Shown in pieces: positions 53,046-61,712 of a DNA stretch of 64,000 bases (the first letter of the stretch is position 1; each line of letters begins with the position of its first letter). The stretch is from CADEDH01 sp965216205 (lineage in GTDB: Bacteria; Actinomycetota; Acidimicrobiia; Acidimicrobiales; SZUA-35). The stretch lies in NCBI GenBank assembly GCA_965216205.1, contig OZ244139.1, forward strand, positions 2,170,001 through 2,234,000, read 5' to 3'. A program made the position numbers and the translations under genes. Under the pieces are notes generated by a model. The model was not told where the DNA came from, made no database searches, and worked only from the letters and a program-made list of their open reading frames with translations.

Positions 53046-54314
53046 TCAGCGGGGAGGTCGGGGGGTGAAGGTCGCCTCGAGGTGCTTCACGCCGTGGATG
53101 AAGCTCGACGCCAGGAGGTCGGGCTGGCCGACGGCGGCGATGTCGGGCAGGCGGGCGAACAGCTCCCGGAACATCACGGTGATCTCCCGACGGGCGAGGT
53201 GGGCCCCGAGGCAGAAGTGGGGCCCTGGCCCGCCGAACCCCACGTGGTGGTTCGGGTCCCGCCGGACATCGAAGGTGTAGGGGTCGTCGAAGACGTCCTC
53301 GTCACGGTTGGCGGCGAGGTAGAACATGCTCACCTTGTCGCCGGCAGCGATGCGCTGCCCACCGAGGACGGTGTCGGCGGTGGCGGTGCGCCGCATGTAG
53401 GTGACGGGGCTGGCCAACCGCACGATCTCCTCCACCGCGGTGGGAGCCACACCTTCGAAGTCGGCGGTCCAGATCGAGCGCTGCTCGGGATCGTCGGTCA
53501 GGTACTTCAGGCCCCAACTGATCGCGTTCCTGGTCGTCTCGTTCCCCGCGACCACCAGGAGGATGAAGAAGCTTGCCAGGTCGGCATCGGTCATCTCGTC
53601 GTCGCCGAGGTCGGCGTTGACGAGCTGGCTGGTGAGGTCGTCGCCGTCGCCGCCCTTCTTGGCTGCGATCACCTCGTGCATCAGGGCCGCCAGGTTCCCG
53701 CCGGCGGTCAGGATCGCGGTGAGGATGTCGCTCTGATTCTCGACGTACTCGGGGTCGCCGGCACCCAGGATCACGTTCGTGTTGTCGAACACGTACCGGT
53801 ACTGGGAATCGGGCACGCCCATCAGCTCGCAGACGATGCGTAGCGGCAGGGCTGCAGCGACGTCGACCACGAAATCGACCGAGCCCCGCTCGCAGACGTC
53901 GTCGACGATCTCCGCCGCGATCACCTGAACCGACTCCTCCAGCCGCTTCAGCATCCGCGGGGTGAATCCGGCGGACACCACCTTGCGCAGGCGGGCGTGG
54001 CGCGGGTCGTCCATCGCGATCATGGAGCTGAAGAACTCGAAGAACTCGGGCGGCTGGTCCATGACCGTGATGCCCTGGGCCGAGCTGAACAGTCCGGGCT
54101 GCTTCGAGACCTCGAGAATGTCGGCGTGCCTCGTGAGCACCCAGGAACCCGGTCCCCGCGGCAGCGGGACCTCGGGTGGAACCTCCGGCTCCTCCACGAA
54201 CGTCACCGGCCGGTTGGCCCGCATCTCGGCGAGGTCGGCCTCGATCTCGGCGGCAGGCCGCACCCAGAAGAGGTCTTCGAAGATCGTCGGGTTCTCGGTC
54301 ATCACGTCGGCCAT
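53046..54314 (-). CDS. Cytochrome P450
   Basis: The 422-residue P450 has the oxygen-binding helix LLVVAGNETTRNAISWG, the ExxR pair in VEEIVRLASPVTYMRR, and the haem loop VGFGGPGPHFCLGAHLARRE with the thiolate Cys. It hydroxylates a hydrophobic substrate with electrons from a ferredoxin that is not encoded here. The length is typical of bacterial class I enzymes, and the first 50 residues are like CYP125/CYP142-type families, though this is not decisive. The ATG at 54302 is an alternative start. It is upstream, on the same strand, of nothing close; the ABM gene lies 40 bases before it and may share its transcript. Confidence 0.92.
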   Translation of the reverse strand: MADVMTENPTIFEDLFWVRPAAEIEADLAEMRANRPVTFVEEPEVPPEVPLPRGPGSWVLTRHADILEVSKQPGLFSSAQGITVMDQPPEFFEFFSSMIAMDDPRHARLRKVVSAGFTPRMLKRLEESVQVIAAEIVDDVCERGSVDFVVDVAAALPLRIVCELMGVPDSQYRYVFDNTNVILGAGDPEYVENQSDILTAILTAGGNLAALMHEVIAAKKGGDGDDLTSQLVNADLGDDEMTDADLASFFILLVVAGNETTRNAISWGLKYLTDDPEQRSIWTADFEGVAPTAVEEIVRLASPVTYMRRTATADTVLGGQRIAAGDKVSMFYLAANRDEDVFDDPYTFDVRRDPNHHVGFGGPGPHFCLGAHLARREITVMFRELFARLPDIAAVGQPDLLASSFIHGVKHLEATFTPRPPR

Positions 54315-54354
54315 GGCTTACAACGTAATCCAGACCGGGGCACCGCGGCTCGCT

Positions 54355-54657
54355 TCAGCGGACGGGGCCGACCTCGGCGATCGTGTACTTCGCGATGTCG
54401 CGTCCCGTGATCGGCAGGTCGGCGGCCCGGGCCTGCCACGACGCCATGTGCTCCGACGCGAAGTGGGCGGCCAGCGCGTCCTCGCTCTCCCAGAGCTCGA
54501 AGAGCCGAACGAGCGACGGGTCGTGGGGGTCGGGGGAGAAGACGTACTCCCGACATCCCGGCTCCGCCCGAGACGCCTCCACCATGGGCGCGACCGAGTC
54601 GAGCATGTCCCGGCGGCGATCGGCCTCGACCGTGAGCGTTCCAGCGATGATCAGCAT
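54355..54657 (-). CDS. ABM-domain (antibiotic biosynthesis monooxygenase-like) protein
   Basis: The 100-residue protein has the dimeric ferredoxin-like fold seen in ABM proteins: LIIAGTLTVEADRRRDMLDS, EPGCREYVFSPDPHDPS, and FELWESEDALAAHFAS. Members act as cofactor-free oxygenases or as small sensors. It is between the alpha/beta hydrolase gene and the P450 gene, all on the minus strand, so the three may form an operon. Function is not clear from sequence alone. Confidence 0.85.
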   Translation of the reverse strand: MLIIAGTLTVEADRRRDMLDSVAPMVEASRAEPGCREYVFSPDPHDPSLVRLFELWESEDALAAHFASEHMASWQARAADLPITGRDIAKYTIAEVGPVR

Positions 54658-54705
54658 CGGTTTCCTCCTGTGGGTTGCGACGTTCGATCGACCACGACGG
54701 TTCGG

Positions 54706-55458
54706 TCAGGACTGCTCGACCGACTGCCAGAAGTCGGTGAGGGCGGCTGCGCCGGCCGCGGGGTTCTGCAACATCCACCAGTGCCCGACGCCTTCGAGGA
54801 ACGCGACGTTCGCACCGGCTCGCTCGGCGGTGTCCCTCGCCATCGCAGCCGTCCCGACGTAGTGATCGAGCTCGGCGACGACCACGAGGCCCGGGCGAGT
54901 GGCCGCGGCGCCCAGATCGCGACCGAGCTCGGCGAGCCGTGGCTGCGCTGCGTCCCGGTACAGCCCGAGAATGCATCGCCCCATCGCCTCGTCGGTGGCT
55001 TCGGCGAGTCGGGTCGCCACGTCCGTCGGCATTCCGAGCCCTTCATAGGTGGCCACGCGCTCCTCGACCGGCAGGGCGATCATCGCCTCGACCGTCTCCT
55101 CGCCCACGTCGGGGGTCTGCCAGAGTTGAGCCATGTCGTGCCACTCGTAGTCGGGATGCAGGATGCCGGCCACGTCGATGCACCAGGACCGCAACAGGTC
55201 TGCCCGGGTCAGGGCGATACCGATCACGTGTCCGCCGCCCCAGTCGTGACCGACGAGGTCGACGGGCTCACCGATCGTGTCGAGCTCGGACGCGAGCCAG
55301 TCGAGATACTCCTGGCGGGTCGCCGTCCACCCGTCGGGGACCGGCGCCCCGAAACCCGGTGGCGACAGACAGAGCGTGTCGTCGCGATCGAGGCGGTCGA
55401 GCAGCGGGCCCCAGATGGCAGCGGTCTCGGGATTGCCGTGGACGAAAACTGCAGGCAT
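54706..55458 (-). CDS. Alpha/beta hydrolase
   Basis: The 250-residue protein has an oxyanion motif VFVHGNPETAA, the nucleophile elbow LVGHDWGGGHV with Asp in place of Ser, an acid region ELDHYVGTAAM, and a late His in EGVGHWWM. A nucleophilic Asp places it with haloalkane dehalogenase or epoxide hydrolase-like enzymes. It is 45 bases downstream of the aldo/keto reductase gene on the same strand. The true substrate is unknown. Confidence 0.87.
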   Translation of the reverse strand: MPAVFVHGNPETAAIWGPLLDRLDRDDTLCLSPPGFGAPVPDGWTATRQEYLDWLASELDTIGEPVDLVGHDWGGGHVIGIALTRADLLRSWCIDVAGILHPDYEWHDMAQLWQTPDVGEETVEAMIALPVEERVATYEGLGMPTDVATRLAEATDEAMGRCILGLYRDAAQPRLAELGRDLGAAATRPGLVVVAELDHYVGTAAMARDTAERAGANVAFLEGVGHWWMLQNPAAGAAALTDFWQSVEQS

Positions 55459-55503
55459 GGAAAGTCCTCTCCATCGGGACGTCGGGACTGGCGGCGAGGT
55501 CGG

Positions 55504-56400
55504 TCAGATCCGTTCGAGCTCGGCTCCGTCGAACAGCGGGGTGATCCCGTGGGCGAGCCGATCGGCCTCCATCGCCTCGTCGCTCGGCGTCGACCGCTGC
55601 TCCGCCGCTGCCGCCAGCACCGTGGGGAGGAGGCGGGCGTCGCTGCTCGTGTTGAGGAACAGGCCCGGTCGCCCCAGCACATAGGCCACCGCCCTGCCGA
55701 TCGCATCCTGGTCGGTGAGCGGCTCGTACCACGAACGTCGGGGCTGGGTGTTGTCGTCAGACCACCGACCGCGGGCGATCGACTTGATCGTCTGGACCGC
55801 CACACCGCGATCGGCGCAGGTCGCCAGCAGCGCCTCGACGTCTGCCCGGTAGGCCTCGTTGGCCAGCATCGAGTGGTTGTAGGGGAGGAGCACCGAGTCG
55901 AACGGGAACTCCTCGAGGCTGCGGCTGTGCATCGCGGGGATCCTGGTTCCATGGCCGGTGACGCCGATGTGGCGGCACAGTCCCTCGTCGCGAGCGGCGG
56001 CGAGCGCTTCGACCGCGCCGCCGGGTCCGTGGGCGATCCGCCACTCGTCGTCCTCGACGAGATTGTGCAGCTGGATCAGATCGACGGCGTCGACCCCCAT
56101 TCGCTCCAGGCTCCGCTCCAGGCTCGCCCGAGCGCCGGGGCCATCCCGATCGCCGGTCTTCGTGGCCAGGAACACCGAGTCCCGGTGGTCGGCGAGCCAG
56201 GGAGCCAGCCGGAGCTCGGAGTCGCCGTATCGGGCCGCGGTGTCGATGTGGTTGACGCCGTGGTCGGCCACGACCTGCATCGTGGCCGAGGCCCGGTCCT
56301 CGCTCATCGCCCCCAGCGCCGCCGCGCCGAAGATCACACGGGTGCTCCGATGTCCGGTCGAGCCGAACGGGGCGGACGGAAGCGCGGAGGTGGGACCCAT
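55504..56400 (-). CDS. Aldo/keto reductase
   Basis: The 298-residue protein has the TIM-barrel reductase pattern: HIDTAARYGDSE with the catalytic Asp and Tyr, FLATKTGDRDG with the catalytic Lys, and DLIQLHN with the His. It reduces aldehydes or ketones with NADPH. It heads a minus-strand run continuing with the alpha/beta hydrolase, ABM and P450 genes. Between it and the aminotransferase on the other strand there are 89 bases that should hold divergent promoters. Confidence 0.9.
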   Translation of the reverse strand: MGPTSALPSAPFGSTGHRSTRVIFGAAALGAMSEDRASATMQVVADHGVNHIDTAARYGDSELRLAPWLADHRDSVFLATKTGDRDGPGARASLERSLERMGVDAVDLIQLHNLVEDDEWRIAHGPGGAVEALAAARDEGLCRHIGVTGHGTRIPAMHSRSLEEFPFDSVLLPYNHSMLANEAYRADVEALLATCADRGVAVQTIKSIARGRWSDDNTQPRRSWYEPLTDQDAIGRAVAYVLGRPGLFLNTSSDARLLPTVLAAAAEQRSTPSDEAMEADRLAHGITPLFDGAELERI

Positions 56401-56489
56401 GGTCGAACTCTACGGTGCCCGGTTGGCGGGTGCAGGTCCTCCCACCCACCGGGGTGGCCGAGGCCGGAGCGAGCTGCGACCATGGCCCG

Positions 56490-57899
56490 ATGACGAACCG
56501 CCCGCTCGATGGTCTCGCGCCGCTGACCGGTCAGGTCGCCTCGATCGTCGACCAGGCGGTCGTCGATGTCAGGGCCGCGTACGCCGCGGCGAGACCGAAC
56601 AGCGCCGCCCAGGCGGCCGCGGCGGCCAAGGTGCTGCCGGCCGGCTCCACCCGATCGGTGCTCGACTTCGACCCGTTCCCGTTCCGTGTGGCGAGCGCCG
56701 AGGGTGCCCTGCTGCACGACGTGGACGGCTTCACCTATGTCGACCTGCTGGGCGACTACACCGCCGGCCTCTTTGGTCACAACCCACCGGAGGTCGCTCG
56801 CGCCGTCAACGGGGTGCTCGAGCGCGGTTGGTCGCTCGGCGCCCTCGGCGACAACGAGCACCGACTCGCCGAGTTGCTCTGCGATCGGTTCCCGTCGATC
56901 GAGCAGATCCGATTCACCAACTCGGGCACCGAGGCCAACCTGATGGCGGTGTCGCTCGCCCGACACGCCACCGGGCGGTCGAAGGTGCTCGCGTTCGACG
57001 GTGCCTACCACGGCGGCCTGCTCTACTTCGGTGCGAGCGGCGCGCCGCTCCGTGCACCGTTCGACTACGTGCTCTGCACCTACAACGACGAGGCCAGCGT
57101 GGCGTCGGCGTTCGACCGCGTCGGCGACGACATCGCCTGCGTGCTGATCGAGCCGATGATGGGGGCCGGCGGTGGCATCCGGGCCGACCGCCGCTTCCTC
57201 ACCGAGCTCCGGGAACGGTGCGCGGACAACTCGACGCTGTTGATCTTCGACGAGGTCATGACGTCGCGCATGTCGGCTGGTGGGGCTCAGCAGCGGCTCG
57301 GCATCACCCCCGACATGACGACCCTCGGCAAGTACCTGGGCGGCGGCATGACGTTCGGCGCGTTCGGCGGCTCGGCGGAGCTGATGGGCGCGTTCGACCC
57401 GGCTCGGTCCGGGACCCTCACCCACGGTGGCACGTTCAACAACAACGCGATGACCATGGCGGTCGGCGCCCACGCGGTGGCGACACTCCTGACCCCGGCC
57501 GCGCTCGACGAGCTCTTCGAGCGGGGCGAGTCGCTCCGGGCTGCATTGGCCGCGCGGGGCCGCCCCTATGGGCTGTCGGTCACGGGCTGGGGATCGATCC
57601 TGGGGCTCCATGCCACCGACCTCGACCAGACCGATCTGGTCGAGGCGAGCGACCGGGCCGCTCCCACGGCCATACGCGACCCCGGCCATCTCGTCTCGAC
57701 CGACGATCGAGTGGCCGAGCTCATCTTCCACGGCCTGCTGGCGCGGGGCTACTACATCGCACGCCGTGGCTTCCTGGCGCTGTCCCTCGTCGTGTCCGAC
57801 GAGCAGCTCGCCGGCTTCCTCGATGCGTTCGACGACGTCGCGGCCGAATTGAGCGCGGCGGGAATATTGCGCGAACCTCTAACGAATCTGCCACGTTGA
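56490..57899 (+). CDS. Class III aminotransferase (glutamate-1-semialdehyde aminomutase-like)
   Basis: The 469-residue protein has FTNSGTEANLMAVSLA, AFDGAYHGGLLYFG, LLIFDEVMTSRMSAGG and TTLGKYLGGGMTFGAFGG with the PLP Lys. These fit the glutamate-1-semialdehyde aminomutase-like branch, which moves amino groups on small acids. The start ATG 56490 has a weak upstream site. The N-terminal 30 residues are longer than usual. It is alone on the plus strand. True HemL is less likely because surrounding genes are not for haem synthesis. Confidence 0.87.
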   Translation: MTNRPLDGLAPLTGQVASIVDQAVVDVRAAYAAARPNSAAQAAAAAKVLPAGSTRSVLDFDPFPFRVASAEGALLHDVDGFTYVDLLGDYTAGLFGHNPPEVARAVNGVLERGWSLGALGDNEHRLAELLCDRFPSIEQIRFTNSGTEANLMAVSLARHATGRSKVLAFDGAYHGGLLYFGASGAPLRAPFDYVLCTYNDEASVASAFDRVGDDIACVLIEPMMGAGGGIRADRRFLTELRERCADNSTLLIFDEVMTSRMSAGGAQQRLGITPDMTTLGKYLGGGMTFGAFGGSAELMGAFDPARSGTLTHGGTFNNNAMTMAVGAHAVATLLTPAALDELFERGESLRAALAARGRPYGLSVTGWGSILGLHATDLDQTDLVEASDRAAPTAIRDPGHLVSTDDRVAELIFHGLLARGYYIARRGFLALSLVVSDEQLAGFLDAFDDVAAELSAAGILREPLTNLPR

Positions 57900-58119
57900 G
57901 TGGCATTTGGGCGAAACTCGTGTACCGTGGGCAGTCGTGCCTGGTGGTACCGCTGGGTCGCTCGAGCCGGACGCGTTGCTGATCGCATCGCCTGCTCGCA
58001 CGACGCGGACGCCGGGCCGGTTCGGGACTCGGTCGTTGCGGCGGGGTCCCCGGACCAACACGACGAGATGCGGAATCGCCGGCGCCGCACCCGGCGAAGG
58101 ACTAGTTGAGGAGCTCGCC
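57900..58119 (+). other. Intergenic leader of the SHOCT-like gene
   Basis: These 220 bases lack a supported gene. An in-frame extension of the next gene from ATG 57907 is Arg and Pro-rich and looks non-coding. I see no clear terminator for the aminotransferase gene. Confidence 0.4.
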
Positions 58120-58410
58120 ATGGCCAAACAACGATCGAGCTTCGCGAAACTGCAGCGTGACAAGGCGAAGAAGGAACGTGCCGCGATGAAGCGGGCGAAC
58201 CGGCAGGCGCGCAAGGCTGAAGCCGAGGCAGAGGCGGAGAACCCCCCGACCGACGAGGACGACTTGGTTCCTGGCGACGGTGAGCTGTCGGCCCCCGAGC
58301 TCCTCGCCCTGATCGAGGATCTGCACAACCGGCGGGAAGCCGGCACGATCAGCCTCGAGGACTTCGAGGAAGCCAAGGTCGAGCTCTTCGCCCGGCTCCC
58401 CGTCGACTGA
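58120..58410 (+). CDS. Small charged protein with SHOCT-like C-terminus
   Basis: The 96-residue protein starts MAKQRSSFAKLQRDKAKKER, a Lys/Arg-rich helix, continues with acidic EAEAEAE, and ends LIEDLHNRREAGTISLEDFE, a pattern like the SHOCT short C-terminal domain. GAGGAG lies 9 bases upstream of the ATG. The basic helix may bind nucleic acid or membrane lipids. It stands alone between the aminotransferase and the convergent arsenite methyltransferase. I do not recognise a named family. Confidence 0.75.
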   Translation: MAKQRSSFAKLQRDKAKKERAAMKRANRQARKAEAEAEAENPPTDEDDLVPGDGELSAPELLALIEDLHNRREAGTISLEDFEEAKVELFARLPVD

Positions 58411-58430
58411 TCCTCGTCGGCCGAACCCGG

Positions 58431-59189
58431 TCAGTCAGCAGGTCGAGATCCGCCGGATCGAACCGCCCGCACCGCTGCGCCGTGTAGGCCGGGGCCCGTC
58501 TCGTGGGTGAGCTCGATCGTTGCGCCTTCGAAGTCGAGGGCCTCGAGCACGCCGAGGTAGGCGCTGCGGGTGAGCGCACCAGCGCCGCACTCGGCCCAGG
58601 CACGGCCGTCGGCCGGTGGCTCGTACCCGTCGTCGGCCACCACGTCGGAGATCGCAACCCGGCCGCCCGGGCGCAGTACACGCGCCACCTCGGCGAACAC
58701 CGCGGCCTTGTCGGGTGTCAGGTTGATCACACAGTTGGAGATGACCACATCGACCGACCCATCGGGAAGCGGGATGTCCTCGATCATCCCCTGCAGGAAC
58801 TCGACATTCGTCACCCCGGCTTCGGCCGCGTTGGCGTCGGCGACCTCGATCATTTCGGGCAGGAAGTCGAGTCCGTAGGCGTGACCAGCCGGGCCCACGC
58901 GACGGGCTGAGAGGATCACGTCGAGGCCGCCACCCGAGCCCAGGTCCAGCACGGTCTCGCCGGGTTGGAGATCGGCGAGCACGAAGGGGTTGCCGCATCC
59001 CATCGACAGGGCGGCCGGGTTCTCACCGACACCGACGAGGCTCTCGGCGTCGTACCTCGCCCTGCCCCATCGCTCGTCGGCGCATGCGGTATCGCCGTCG
59101 ACGTTCGGAGTCGACCGCTGGCTGGCGGCAGCGCGGTAGTAGTCGCTGATCGCTCGGTAGTGGCTGTCGGGGTTCACGTCGTCGTCCAC
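58431..59189 (-). CDS. arsM: Arsenite methyltransferase
   Basis: The 252-residue protein has the ArsM pattern: GDTACADERWG and GENPAALSMGCGNPFVLADL before the SAM motif VLDLGSGGGLDVILSARRVG, and SNCVINLTPDKAAVFAEVAR after it. Cys36, Cys153 and Cys201 correspond to the three arsenic-binding cysteines of bacterial ArsM. It methylates trivalent arsenic. GTG 59189 is preferred because GGAG lies 10 bases upstream; GTG 59198 is closer to the site than usual. It is divergent from the SoxR-type gene, and the 157-base gap has an AT-rich block around 59205-59230. Confidence 0.88.
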   Translation of the reverse strand: MDDDVNPDSHYRAISDYYRAAASQRSTPNVDGDTACADERWGRARYDAESLVGVGENPAALSMGCGNPFVLADLQPGETVLDLGSGGGLDVILSARRVGPAGHAYGLDFLPEMIEVADANAAEAGVTNVEFLQGMIEDIPLPDGSVDVVISNCVINLTPDKAAVFAEVARVLRPGGRVAISDVVADDGYEPPADGRAWAECGAGALTRSAYLGVLEALDFEGATIELTHETGPGLHGAAVRAVRSGGSRPAD

Positions 59190-59346
59190 GGGATCCACGC
59201 TCCAATCTATCAATAATCTATGATAATGGATCAAGAGATGGAGGGGTAAGCGAGTCGCCCGACTAGCATCTCGAGTCAGCTCGAACCGTCGAGGGCTGCC
59301 GTCGAACGGGTCGTCGAGGCACCTCGGCCCGAACGGAGGTCGCCGA

Positions 59347-59787
59347 ATGGATGATCGACTGGCGATCGGAGCTGTCGCCGAGCGAACCGGCGTCGCCACC
59401 TCGGCGCTCCGGTTCTACGAGGAGCAGGGGCTGATCGCCGCTGACCGCAACGCGGCCGGTCACCGGCGGTTCGAGCGGGCCGTCATCCGGCGGGTCTCGT
59501 TCATCCAGTTCGCCCAACGAATCGGCGTCAGCCTCGAGGAGATTCGGGAGGTTCTCGACGAGCTGCCAGCCAATCGGACCCCTGACGACGATGACTGGGC
59601 CCGCGTGTCGCGCCGCTGGCGATCCCGGCTCGACGAGCACATCGCCATGTTGCAGCGTCTACGGGACAATCTCGACGGATGCATCGGCTGTGGCTGCCTG
59701 TCGATGTCGCACTGCAGCGTCTTCAACCCCGATGACCGAGTCGCTGCTCGTGGCCCCGGTCCTCGCCTGGTACTCGATCCCCACTGA
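59347..59787 (+). CDS. soxR: SoxR-type MerR-family redox regulator
   Basis: The 146-residue protein has the MerR winged helix (LAIGAVAERTGVATSALRFY and EEQGLIAADRNAAGHRRF), a dimer helix, and the exact iron-sulfur pattern CIGCGCLSMSHC (Cys-x2-Cys-x-Cys-x5-Cys). The cluster senses redox-active compounds or superoxide and switches a nearby promoter. The upstream region is shared with arsM, so arsM or its own gene are candidate targets. It is 46 bases before a methyltransferase gene on the same strand. Confidence 0.93.
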   Translation: MDDRLAIGAVAERTGVATSALRFYEEQGLIAADRNAAGHRRFERAVIRRVSFIQFAQRIGVSLEEIREVLDELPANRTPDDDDWARVSRRWRSRLDEHIAMLQRLRDNLDGCIGCGCLSMSHCSVFNPDDRVAARGPGPRLVLDPH

Positions 59788-59833
59788 ACCAACCGCAGCG
59801 CGACTCGTTCTGTCGCGGCCTAGCATCCCAACG

Positions 59834-60424
59834 ATGTCCGACGAGCTCAACGTGAGCGACCGTTGGCGCCTCTGGCGACAACGGGTCGACCTCGACGAGT
59901 ACCACACCCGGTGGGACCGGTTGGAGGCCGAGGGCGCCAGCGTGCACGATGAGGCCGATCTCGTGTGCGCGCTCGAGGCGACCCGGATCGTCGACGGCGG
60001 CTGCGGGACGGGGCGTGTGGCCGCCGAGCTGGCTCGTCGGGGCAAGACCGTGGTCGGCGTCGACAATGACGTCGACATGCTCGATCTCGCCATTGGTCGA
60101 GGCCACGACGTCCGCTGGGTACTGGCCGACCTGGCGACGGTGGAACTCGGCGAGCAGTTCGACCTCGCACTGCTGGCCGGCGACGTCCTGAACTACGTGA
60201 CGCCCGGCTACGAGTCGATGGTGGTGGCGAACATGGCCCGCCACCTCGAAGCCGGCGGCCTGCTCGTGTGCGGCGGATCCCTCGCTGAGCCCGACCAGCT
60301 CGTCCACTATGACAACTGGTGTCGGGCCGCTGGCCTCACCTTCCAGGAACGTTACGCATCGTGGAACGGTGTGCCCTACGACCGACCGGGCCACTACGCC
60401 GTGTCGATCCATCGACGAGACTGA
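59834..60424 (+). CDS. Class I SAM-dependent methyltransferase
   Basis: The 196-residue protein starts MSDELNVSDRWRLWRQRVD, with motif I RIVDGGCGTGRVAAELARRG and motif II FDLALLAGDVLNY. A C-terminal NGVPYDRPGHYAVSIHRR gives the last strand. It methylates a small molecule. It lies between soxR and the Tad genes; whether it shares the soxR transcript is uncertain. A start at 59834 is chosen by homology, as the site upstream is weak. Confidence 0.85.
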   Translation: MSDELNVSDRWRLWRQRVDLDEYHTRWDRLEAEGASVHDEADLVCALEATRIVDGGCGTGRVAAELARRGKTVVGVDNDVDMLDLAIGRGHDVRWVLADLATVELGEQFDLALLAGDVLNYVTPGYESMVVANMARHLEAGGLLVCGGSLAEPDQLVHYDNWCRAAGLTFQERYASWNGVPYDRPGHYAVSIHRRD

Positions 60425-60508
60425 CTCCGCATCCCACCGGTGGCGCTCAACATCGGAGCGGCCGTGCCGACCTGAGGGCCGTACGGTTCGTCCACTCGAG
60501 GTGGCATC

Positions 60509-61711
60509 ATGATTCCCATCGCCGTCGTCACCGACGACGAAGAGTACGTCGCTCGCCTGCGAGAGTGGTGTGGGTCGTCGTTTCTGTTCACCCGGCTCAC
60601 CATCGCCCGGGCCGAGCGTGAGCGGATCATGAGCGATCTGGGTGCGATGAGTCCCACGATCATCATCGCCGGACCGACCCCCGACGGCGACGAGCTCGAA
60701 GCACTGGTCGGCAACCTCGAGCGGGGGACCTCGCGGGCGAGCGTGCTCGCGGTCTGCCGTCCGGGTCAGAATCTCGTCGACTACTTCCGAGCCGGTGCCG
60801 ACGAGGCCATTCGCAGCGACGCCCTCGCCGACGAGATCAGCTCTGCGATCCGGCGGACGGTCGAGAAGAGTCGCCGACGCTCCGGTTCACCGGCATCGAC
60901 CACCAACGAGGAGCTCGACGGCAGGCTGCTCGTCGTGCTGTGCCCGAAGGGAGGGGTCGGCAAGACCACCGTGAGCACCAACCTCGCAGTCACCCTCGCG
61001 CAGGCCCACCCCGGCGAGGTAGCGCTCGTCGATCTCGACCTGCAGTTCGGCGACGCCAGCCTCGTGCTCAACCTGGATGTCGAGAACACCATCGCCGATG
61101 TCGGCGTCGACGGCGTCGTCGACGTTCGCGCCCTCAAGGTGAGCCTCACCCAGCACCCGAGCGGGCTGTACGTGTTGGCTGCGCCCAAGGATCTGGCGAG
61201 CGCGGGCGACCTCACCGCGGCCCAGCTCAAGGCGATCATCGTGCGCCTCGTCGAGCAGTTCCCGATGGTCATCGTCGACACCGCGGCTGGGATCGACGAC
61301 GCGACGGTGGCGGCAGCCGAGCAGGCCACCGACTTCATGTTCGTCACCACGACCGACATCACCAGCGTGCGATGCACGACGAGGCTGATCGACGGGCTCG
61401 ACAAGCTCGGGCTGACCACGCAGCGACGCCACGCCGTCCTCAACCGCGCCAACAGCCACCTCGGCCTGGGAATGGAGGACATCGAGCGGGCCATCGGCAT
61501 GCCGATCACCGCCACCATCCCCTCCTCGACCGTGATGGCGGGCGCTGCGAACCAGGGCGTCGACCTCCGGGAGGTCAACCCCCGCGACAAGGCGCTGAAG
61601 GCGTTGACCGATCTCGCCGAGCACTTCCTCCCATCGGGCAGCCCCGAGTTCAGCGACGACGACCCCAACGATCAGCATCACCAGCAGAACCACCGGCGGT
61701 GGTGGCGCTGA
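60509..61711 (+). CDS. cpaE: CpaE/TadZ-like ATPase (Flp pilus assembly)
   Basis: The 400-residue protein has a receiver-like N-terminal domain (MIPIAVVTDDEEYVARLREW), then a MinD-type ATPase with the deviant Walker A CPKGGVGKTTVSTN, VDLDLQFGDASLVLN and FPMVIVDTAAGIDD. It positions the pilus machine. The stop is one base before the CpaF start, so the two are one operon. A His/Asp-rich tail (DDDPNDQHHQQNHRRWW) ends it. No tadB, tadC or pilin gene is visible in the window. Confidence 0.9.
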   Translation: MIPIAVVTDDEEYVARLREWCGSSFLFTRLTIARAERERIMSDLGAMSPTIIIAGPTPDGDELEALVGNLERGTSRASVLAVCRPGQNLVDYFRAGADEAIRSDALADEISSAIRRTVEKSRRRSGSPASTTNEELDGRLLVVLCPKGGVGKTTVSTNLAVTLAQAHPGEVALVDLDLQFGDASLVLNLDVENTIADVGVDGVVDVRALKVSLTQHPSGLYVLAAPKDLASAGDLTAAQLKAIIVRLVEQFPMVIVDTAAGIDDATVAAAEQATDFMFVTTTDITSVRCTTRLIDGLDKLGLTTQRRHAVLNRANSHLGLGMEDIERAIGMPITATIPSSTVMAGAANQGVDLREVNPRDKALKALTDLAEHFLPSGSPEFSDDDPNDQHHQQNHRRWWR

Positions 61712-61712
61712 G

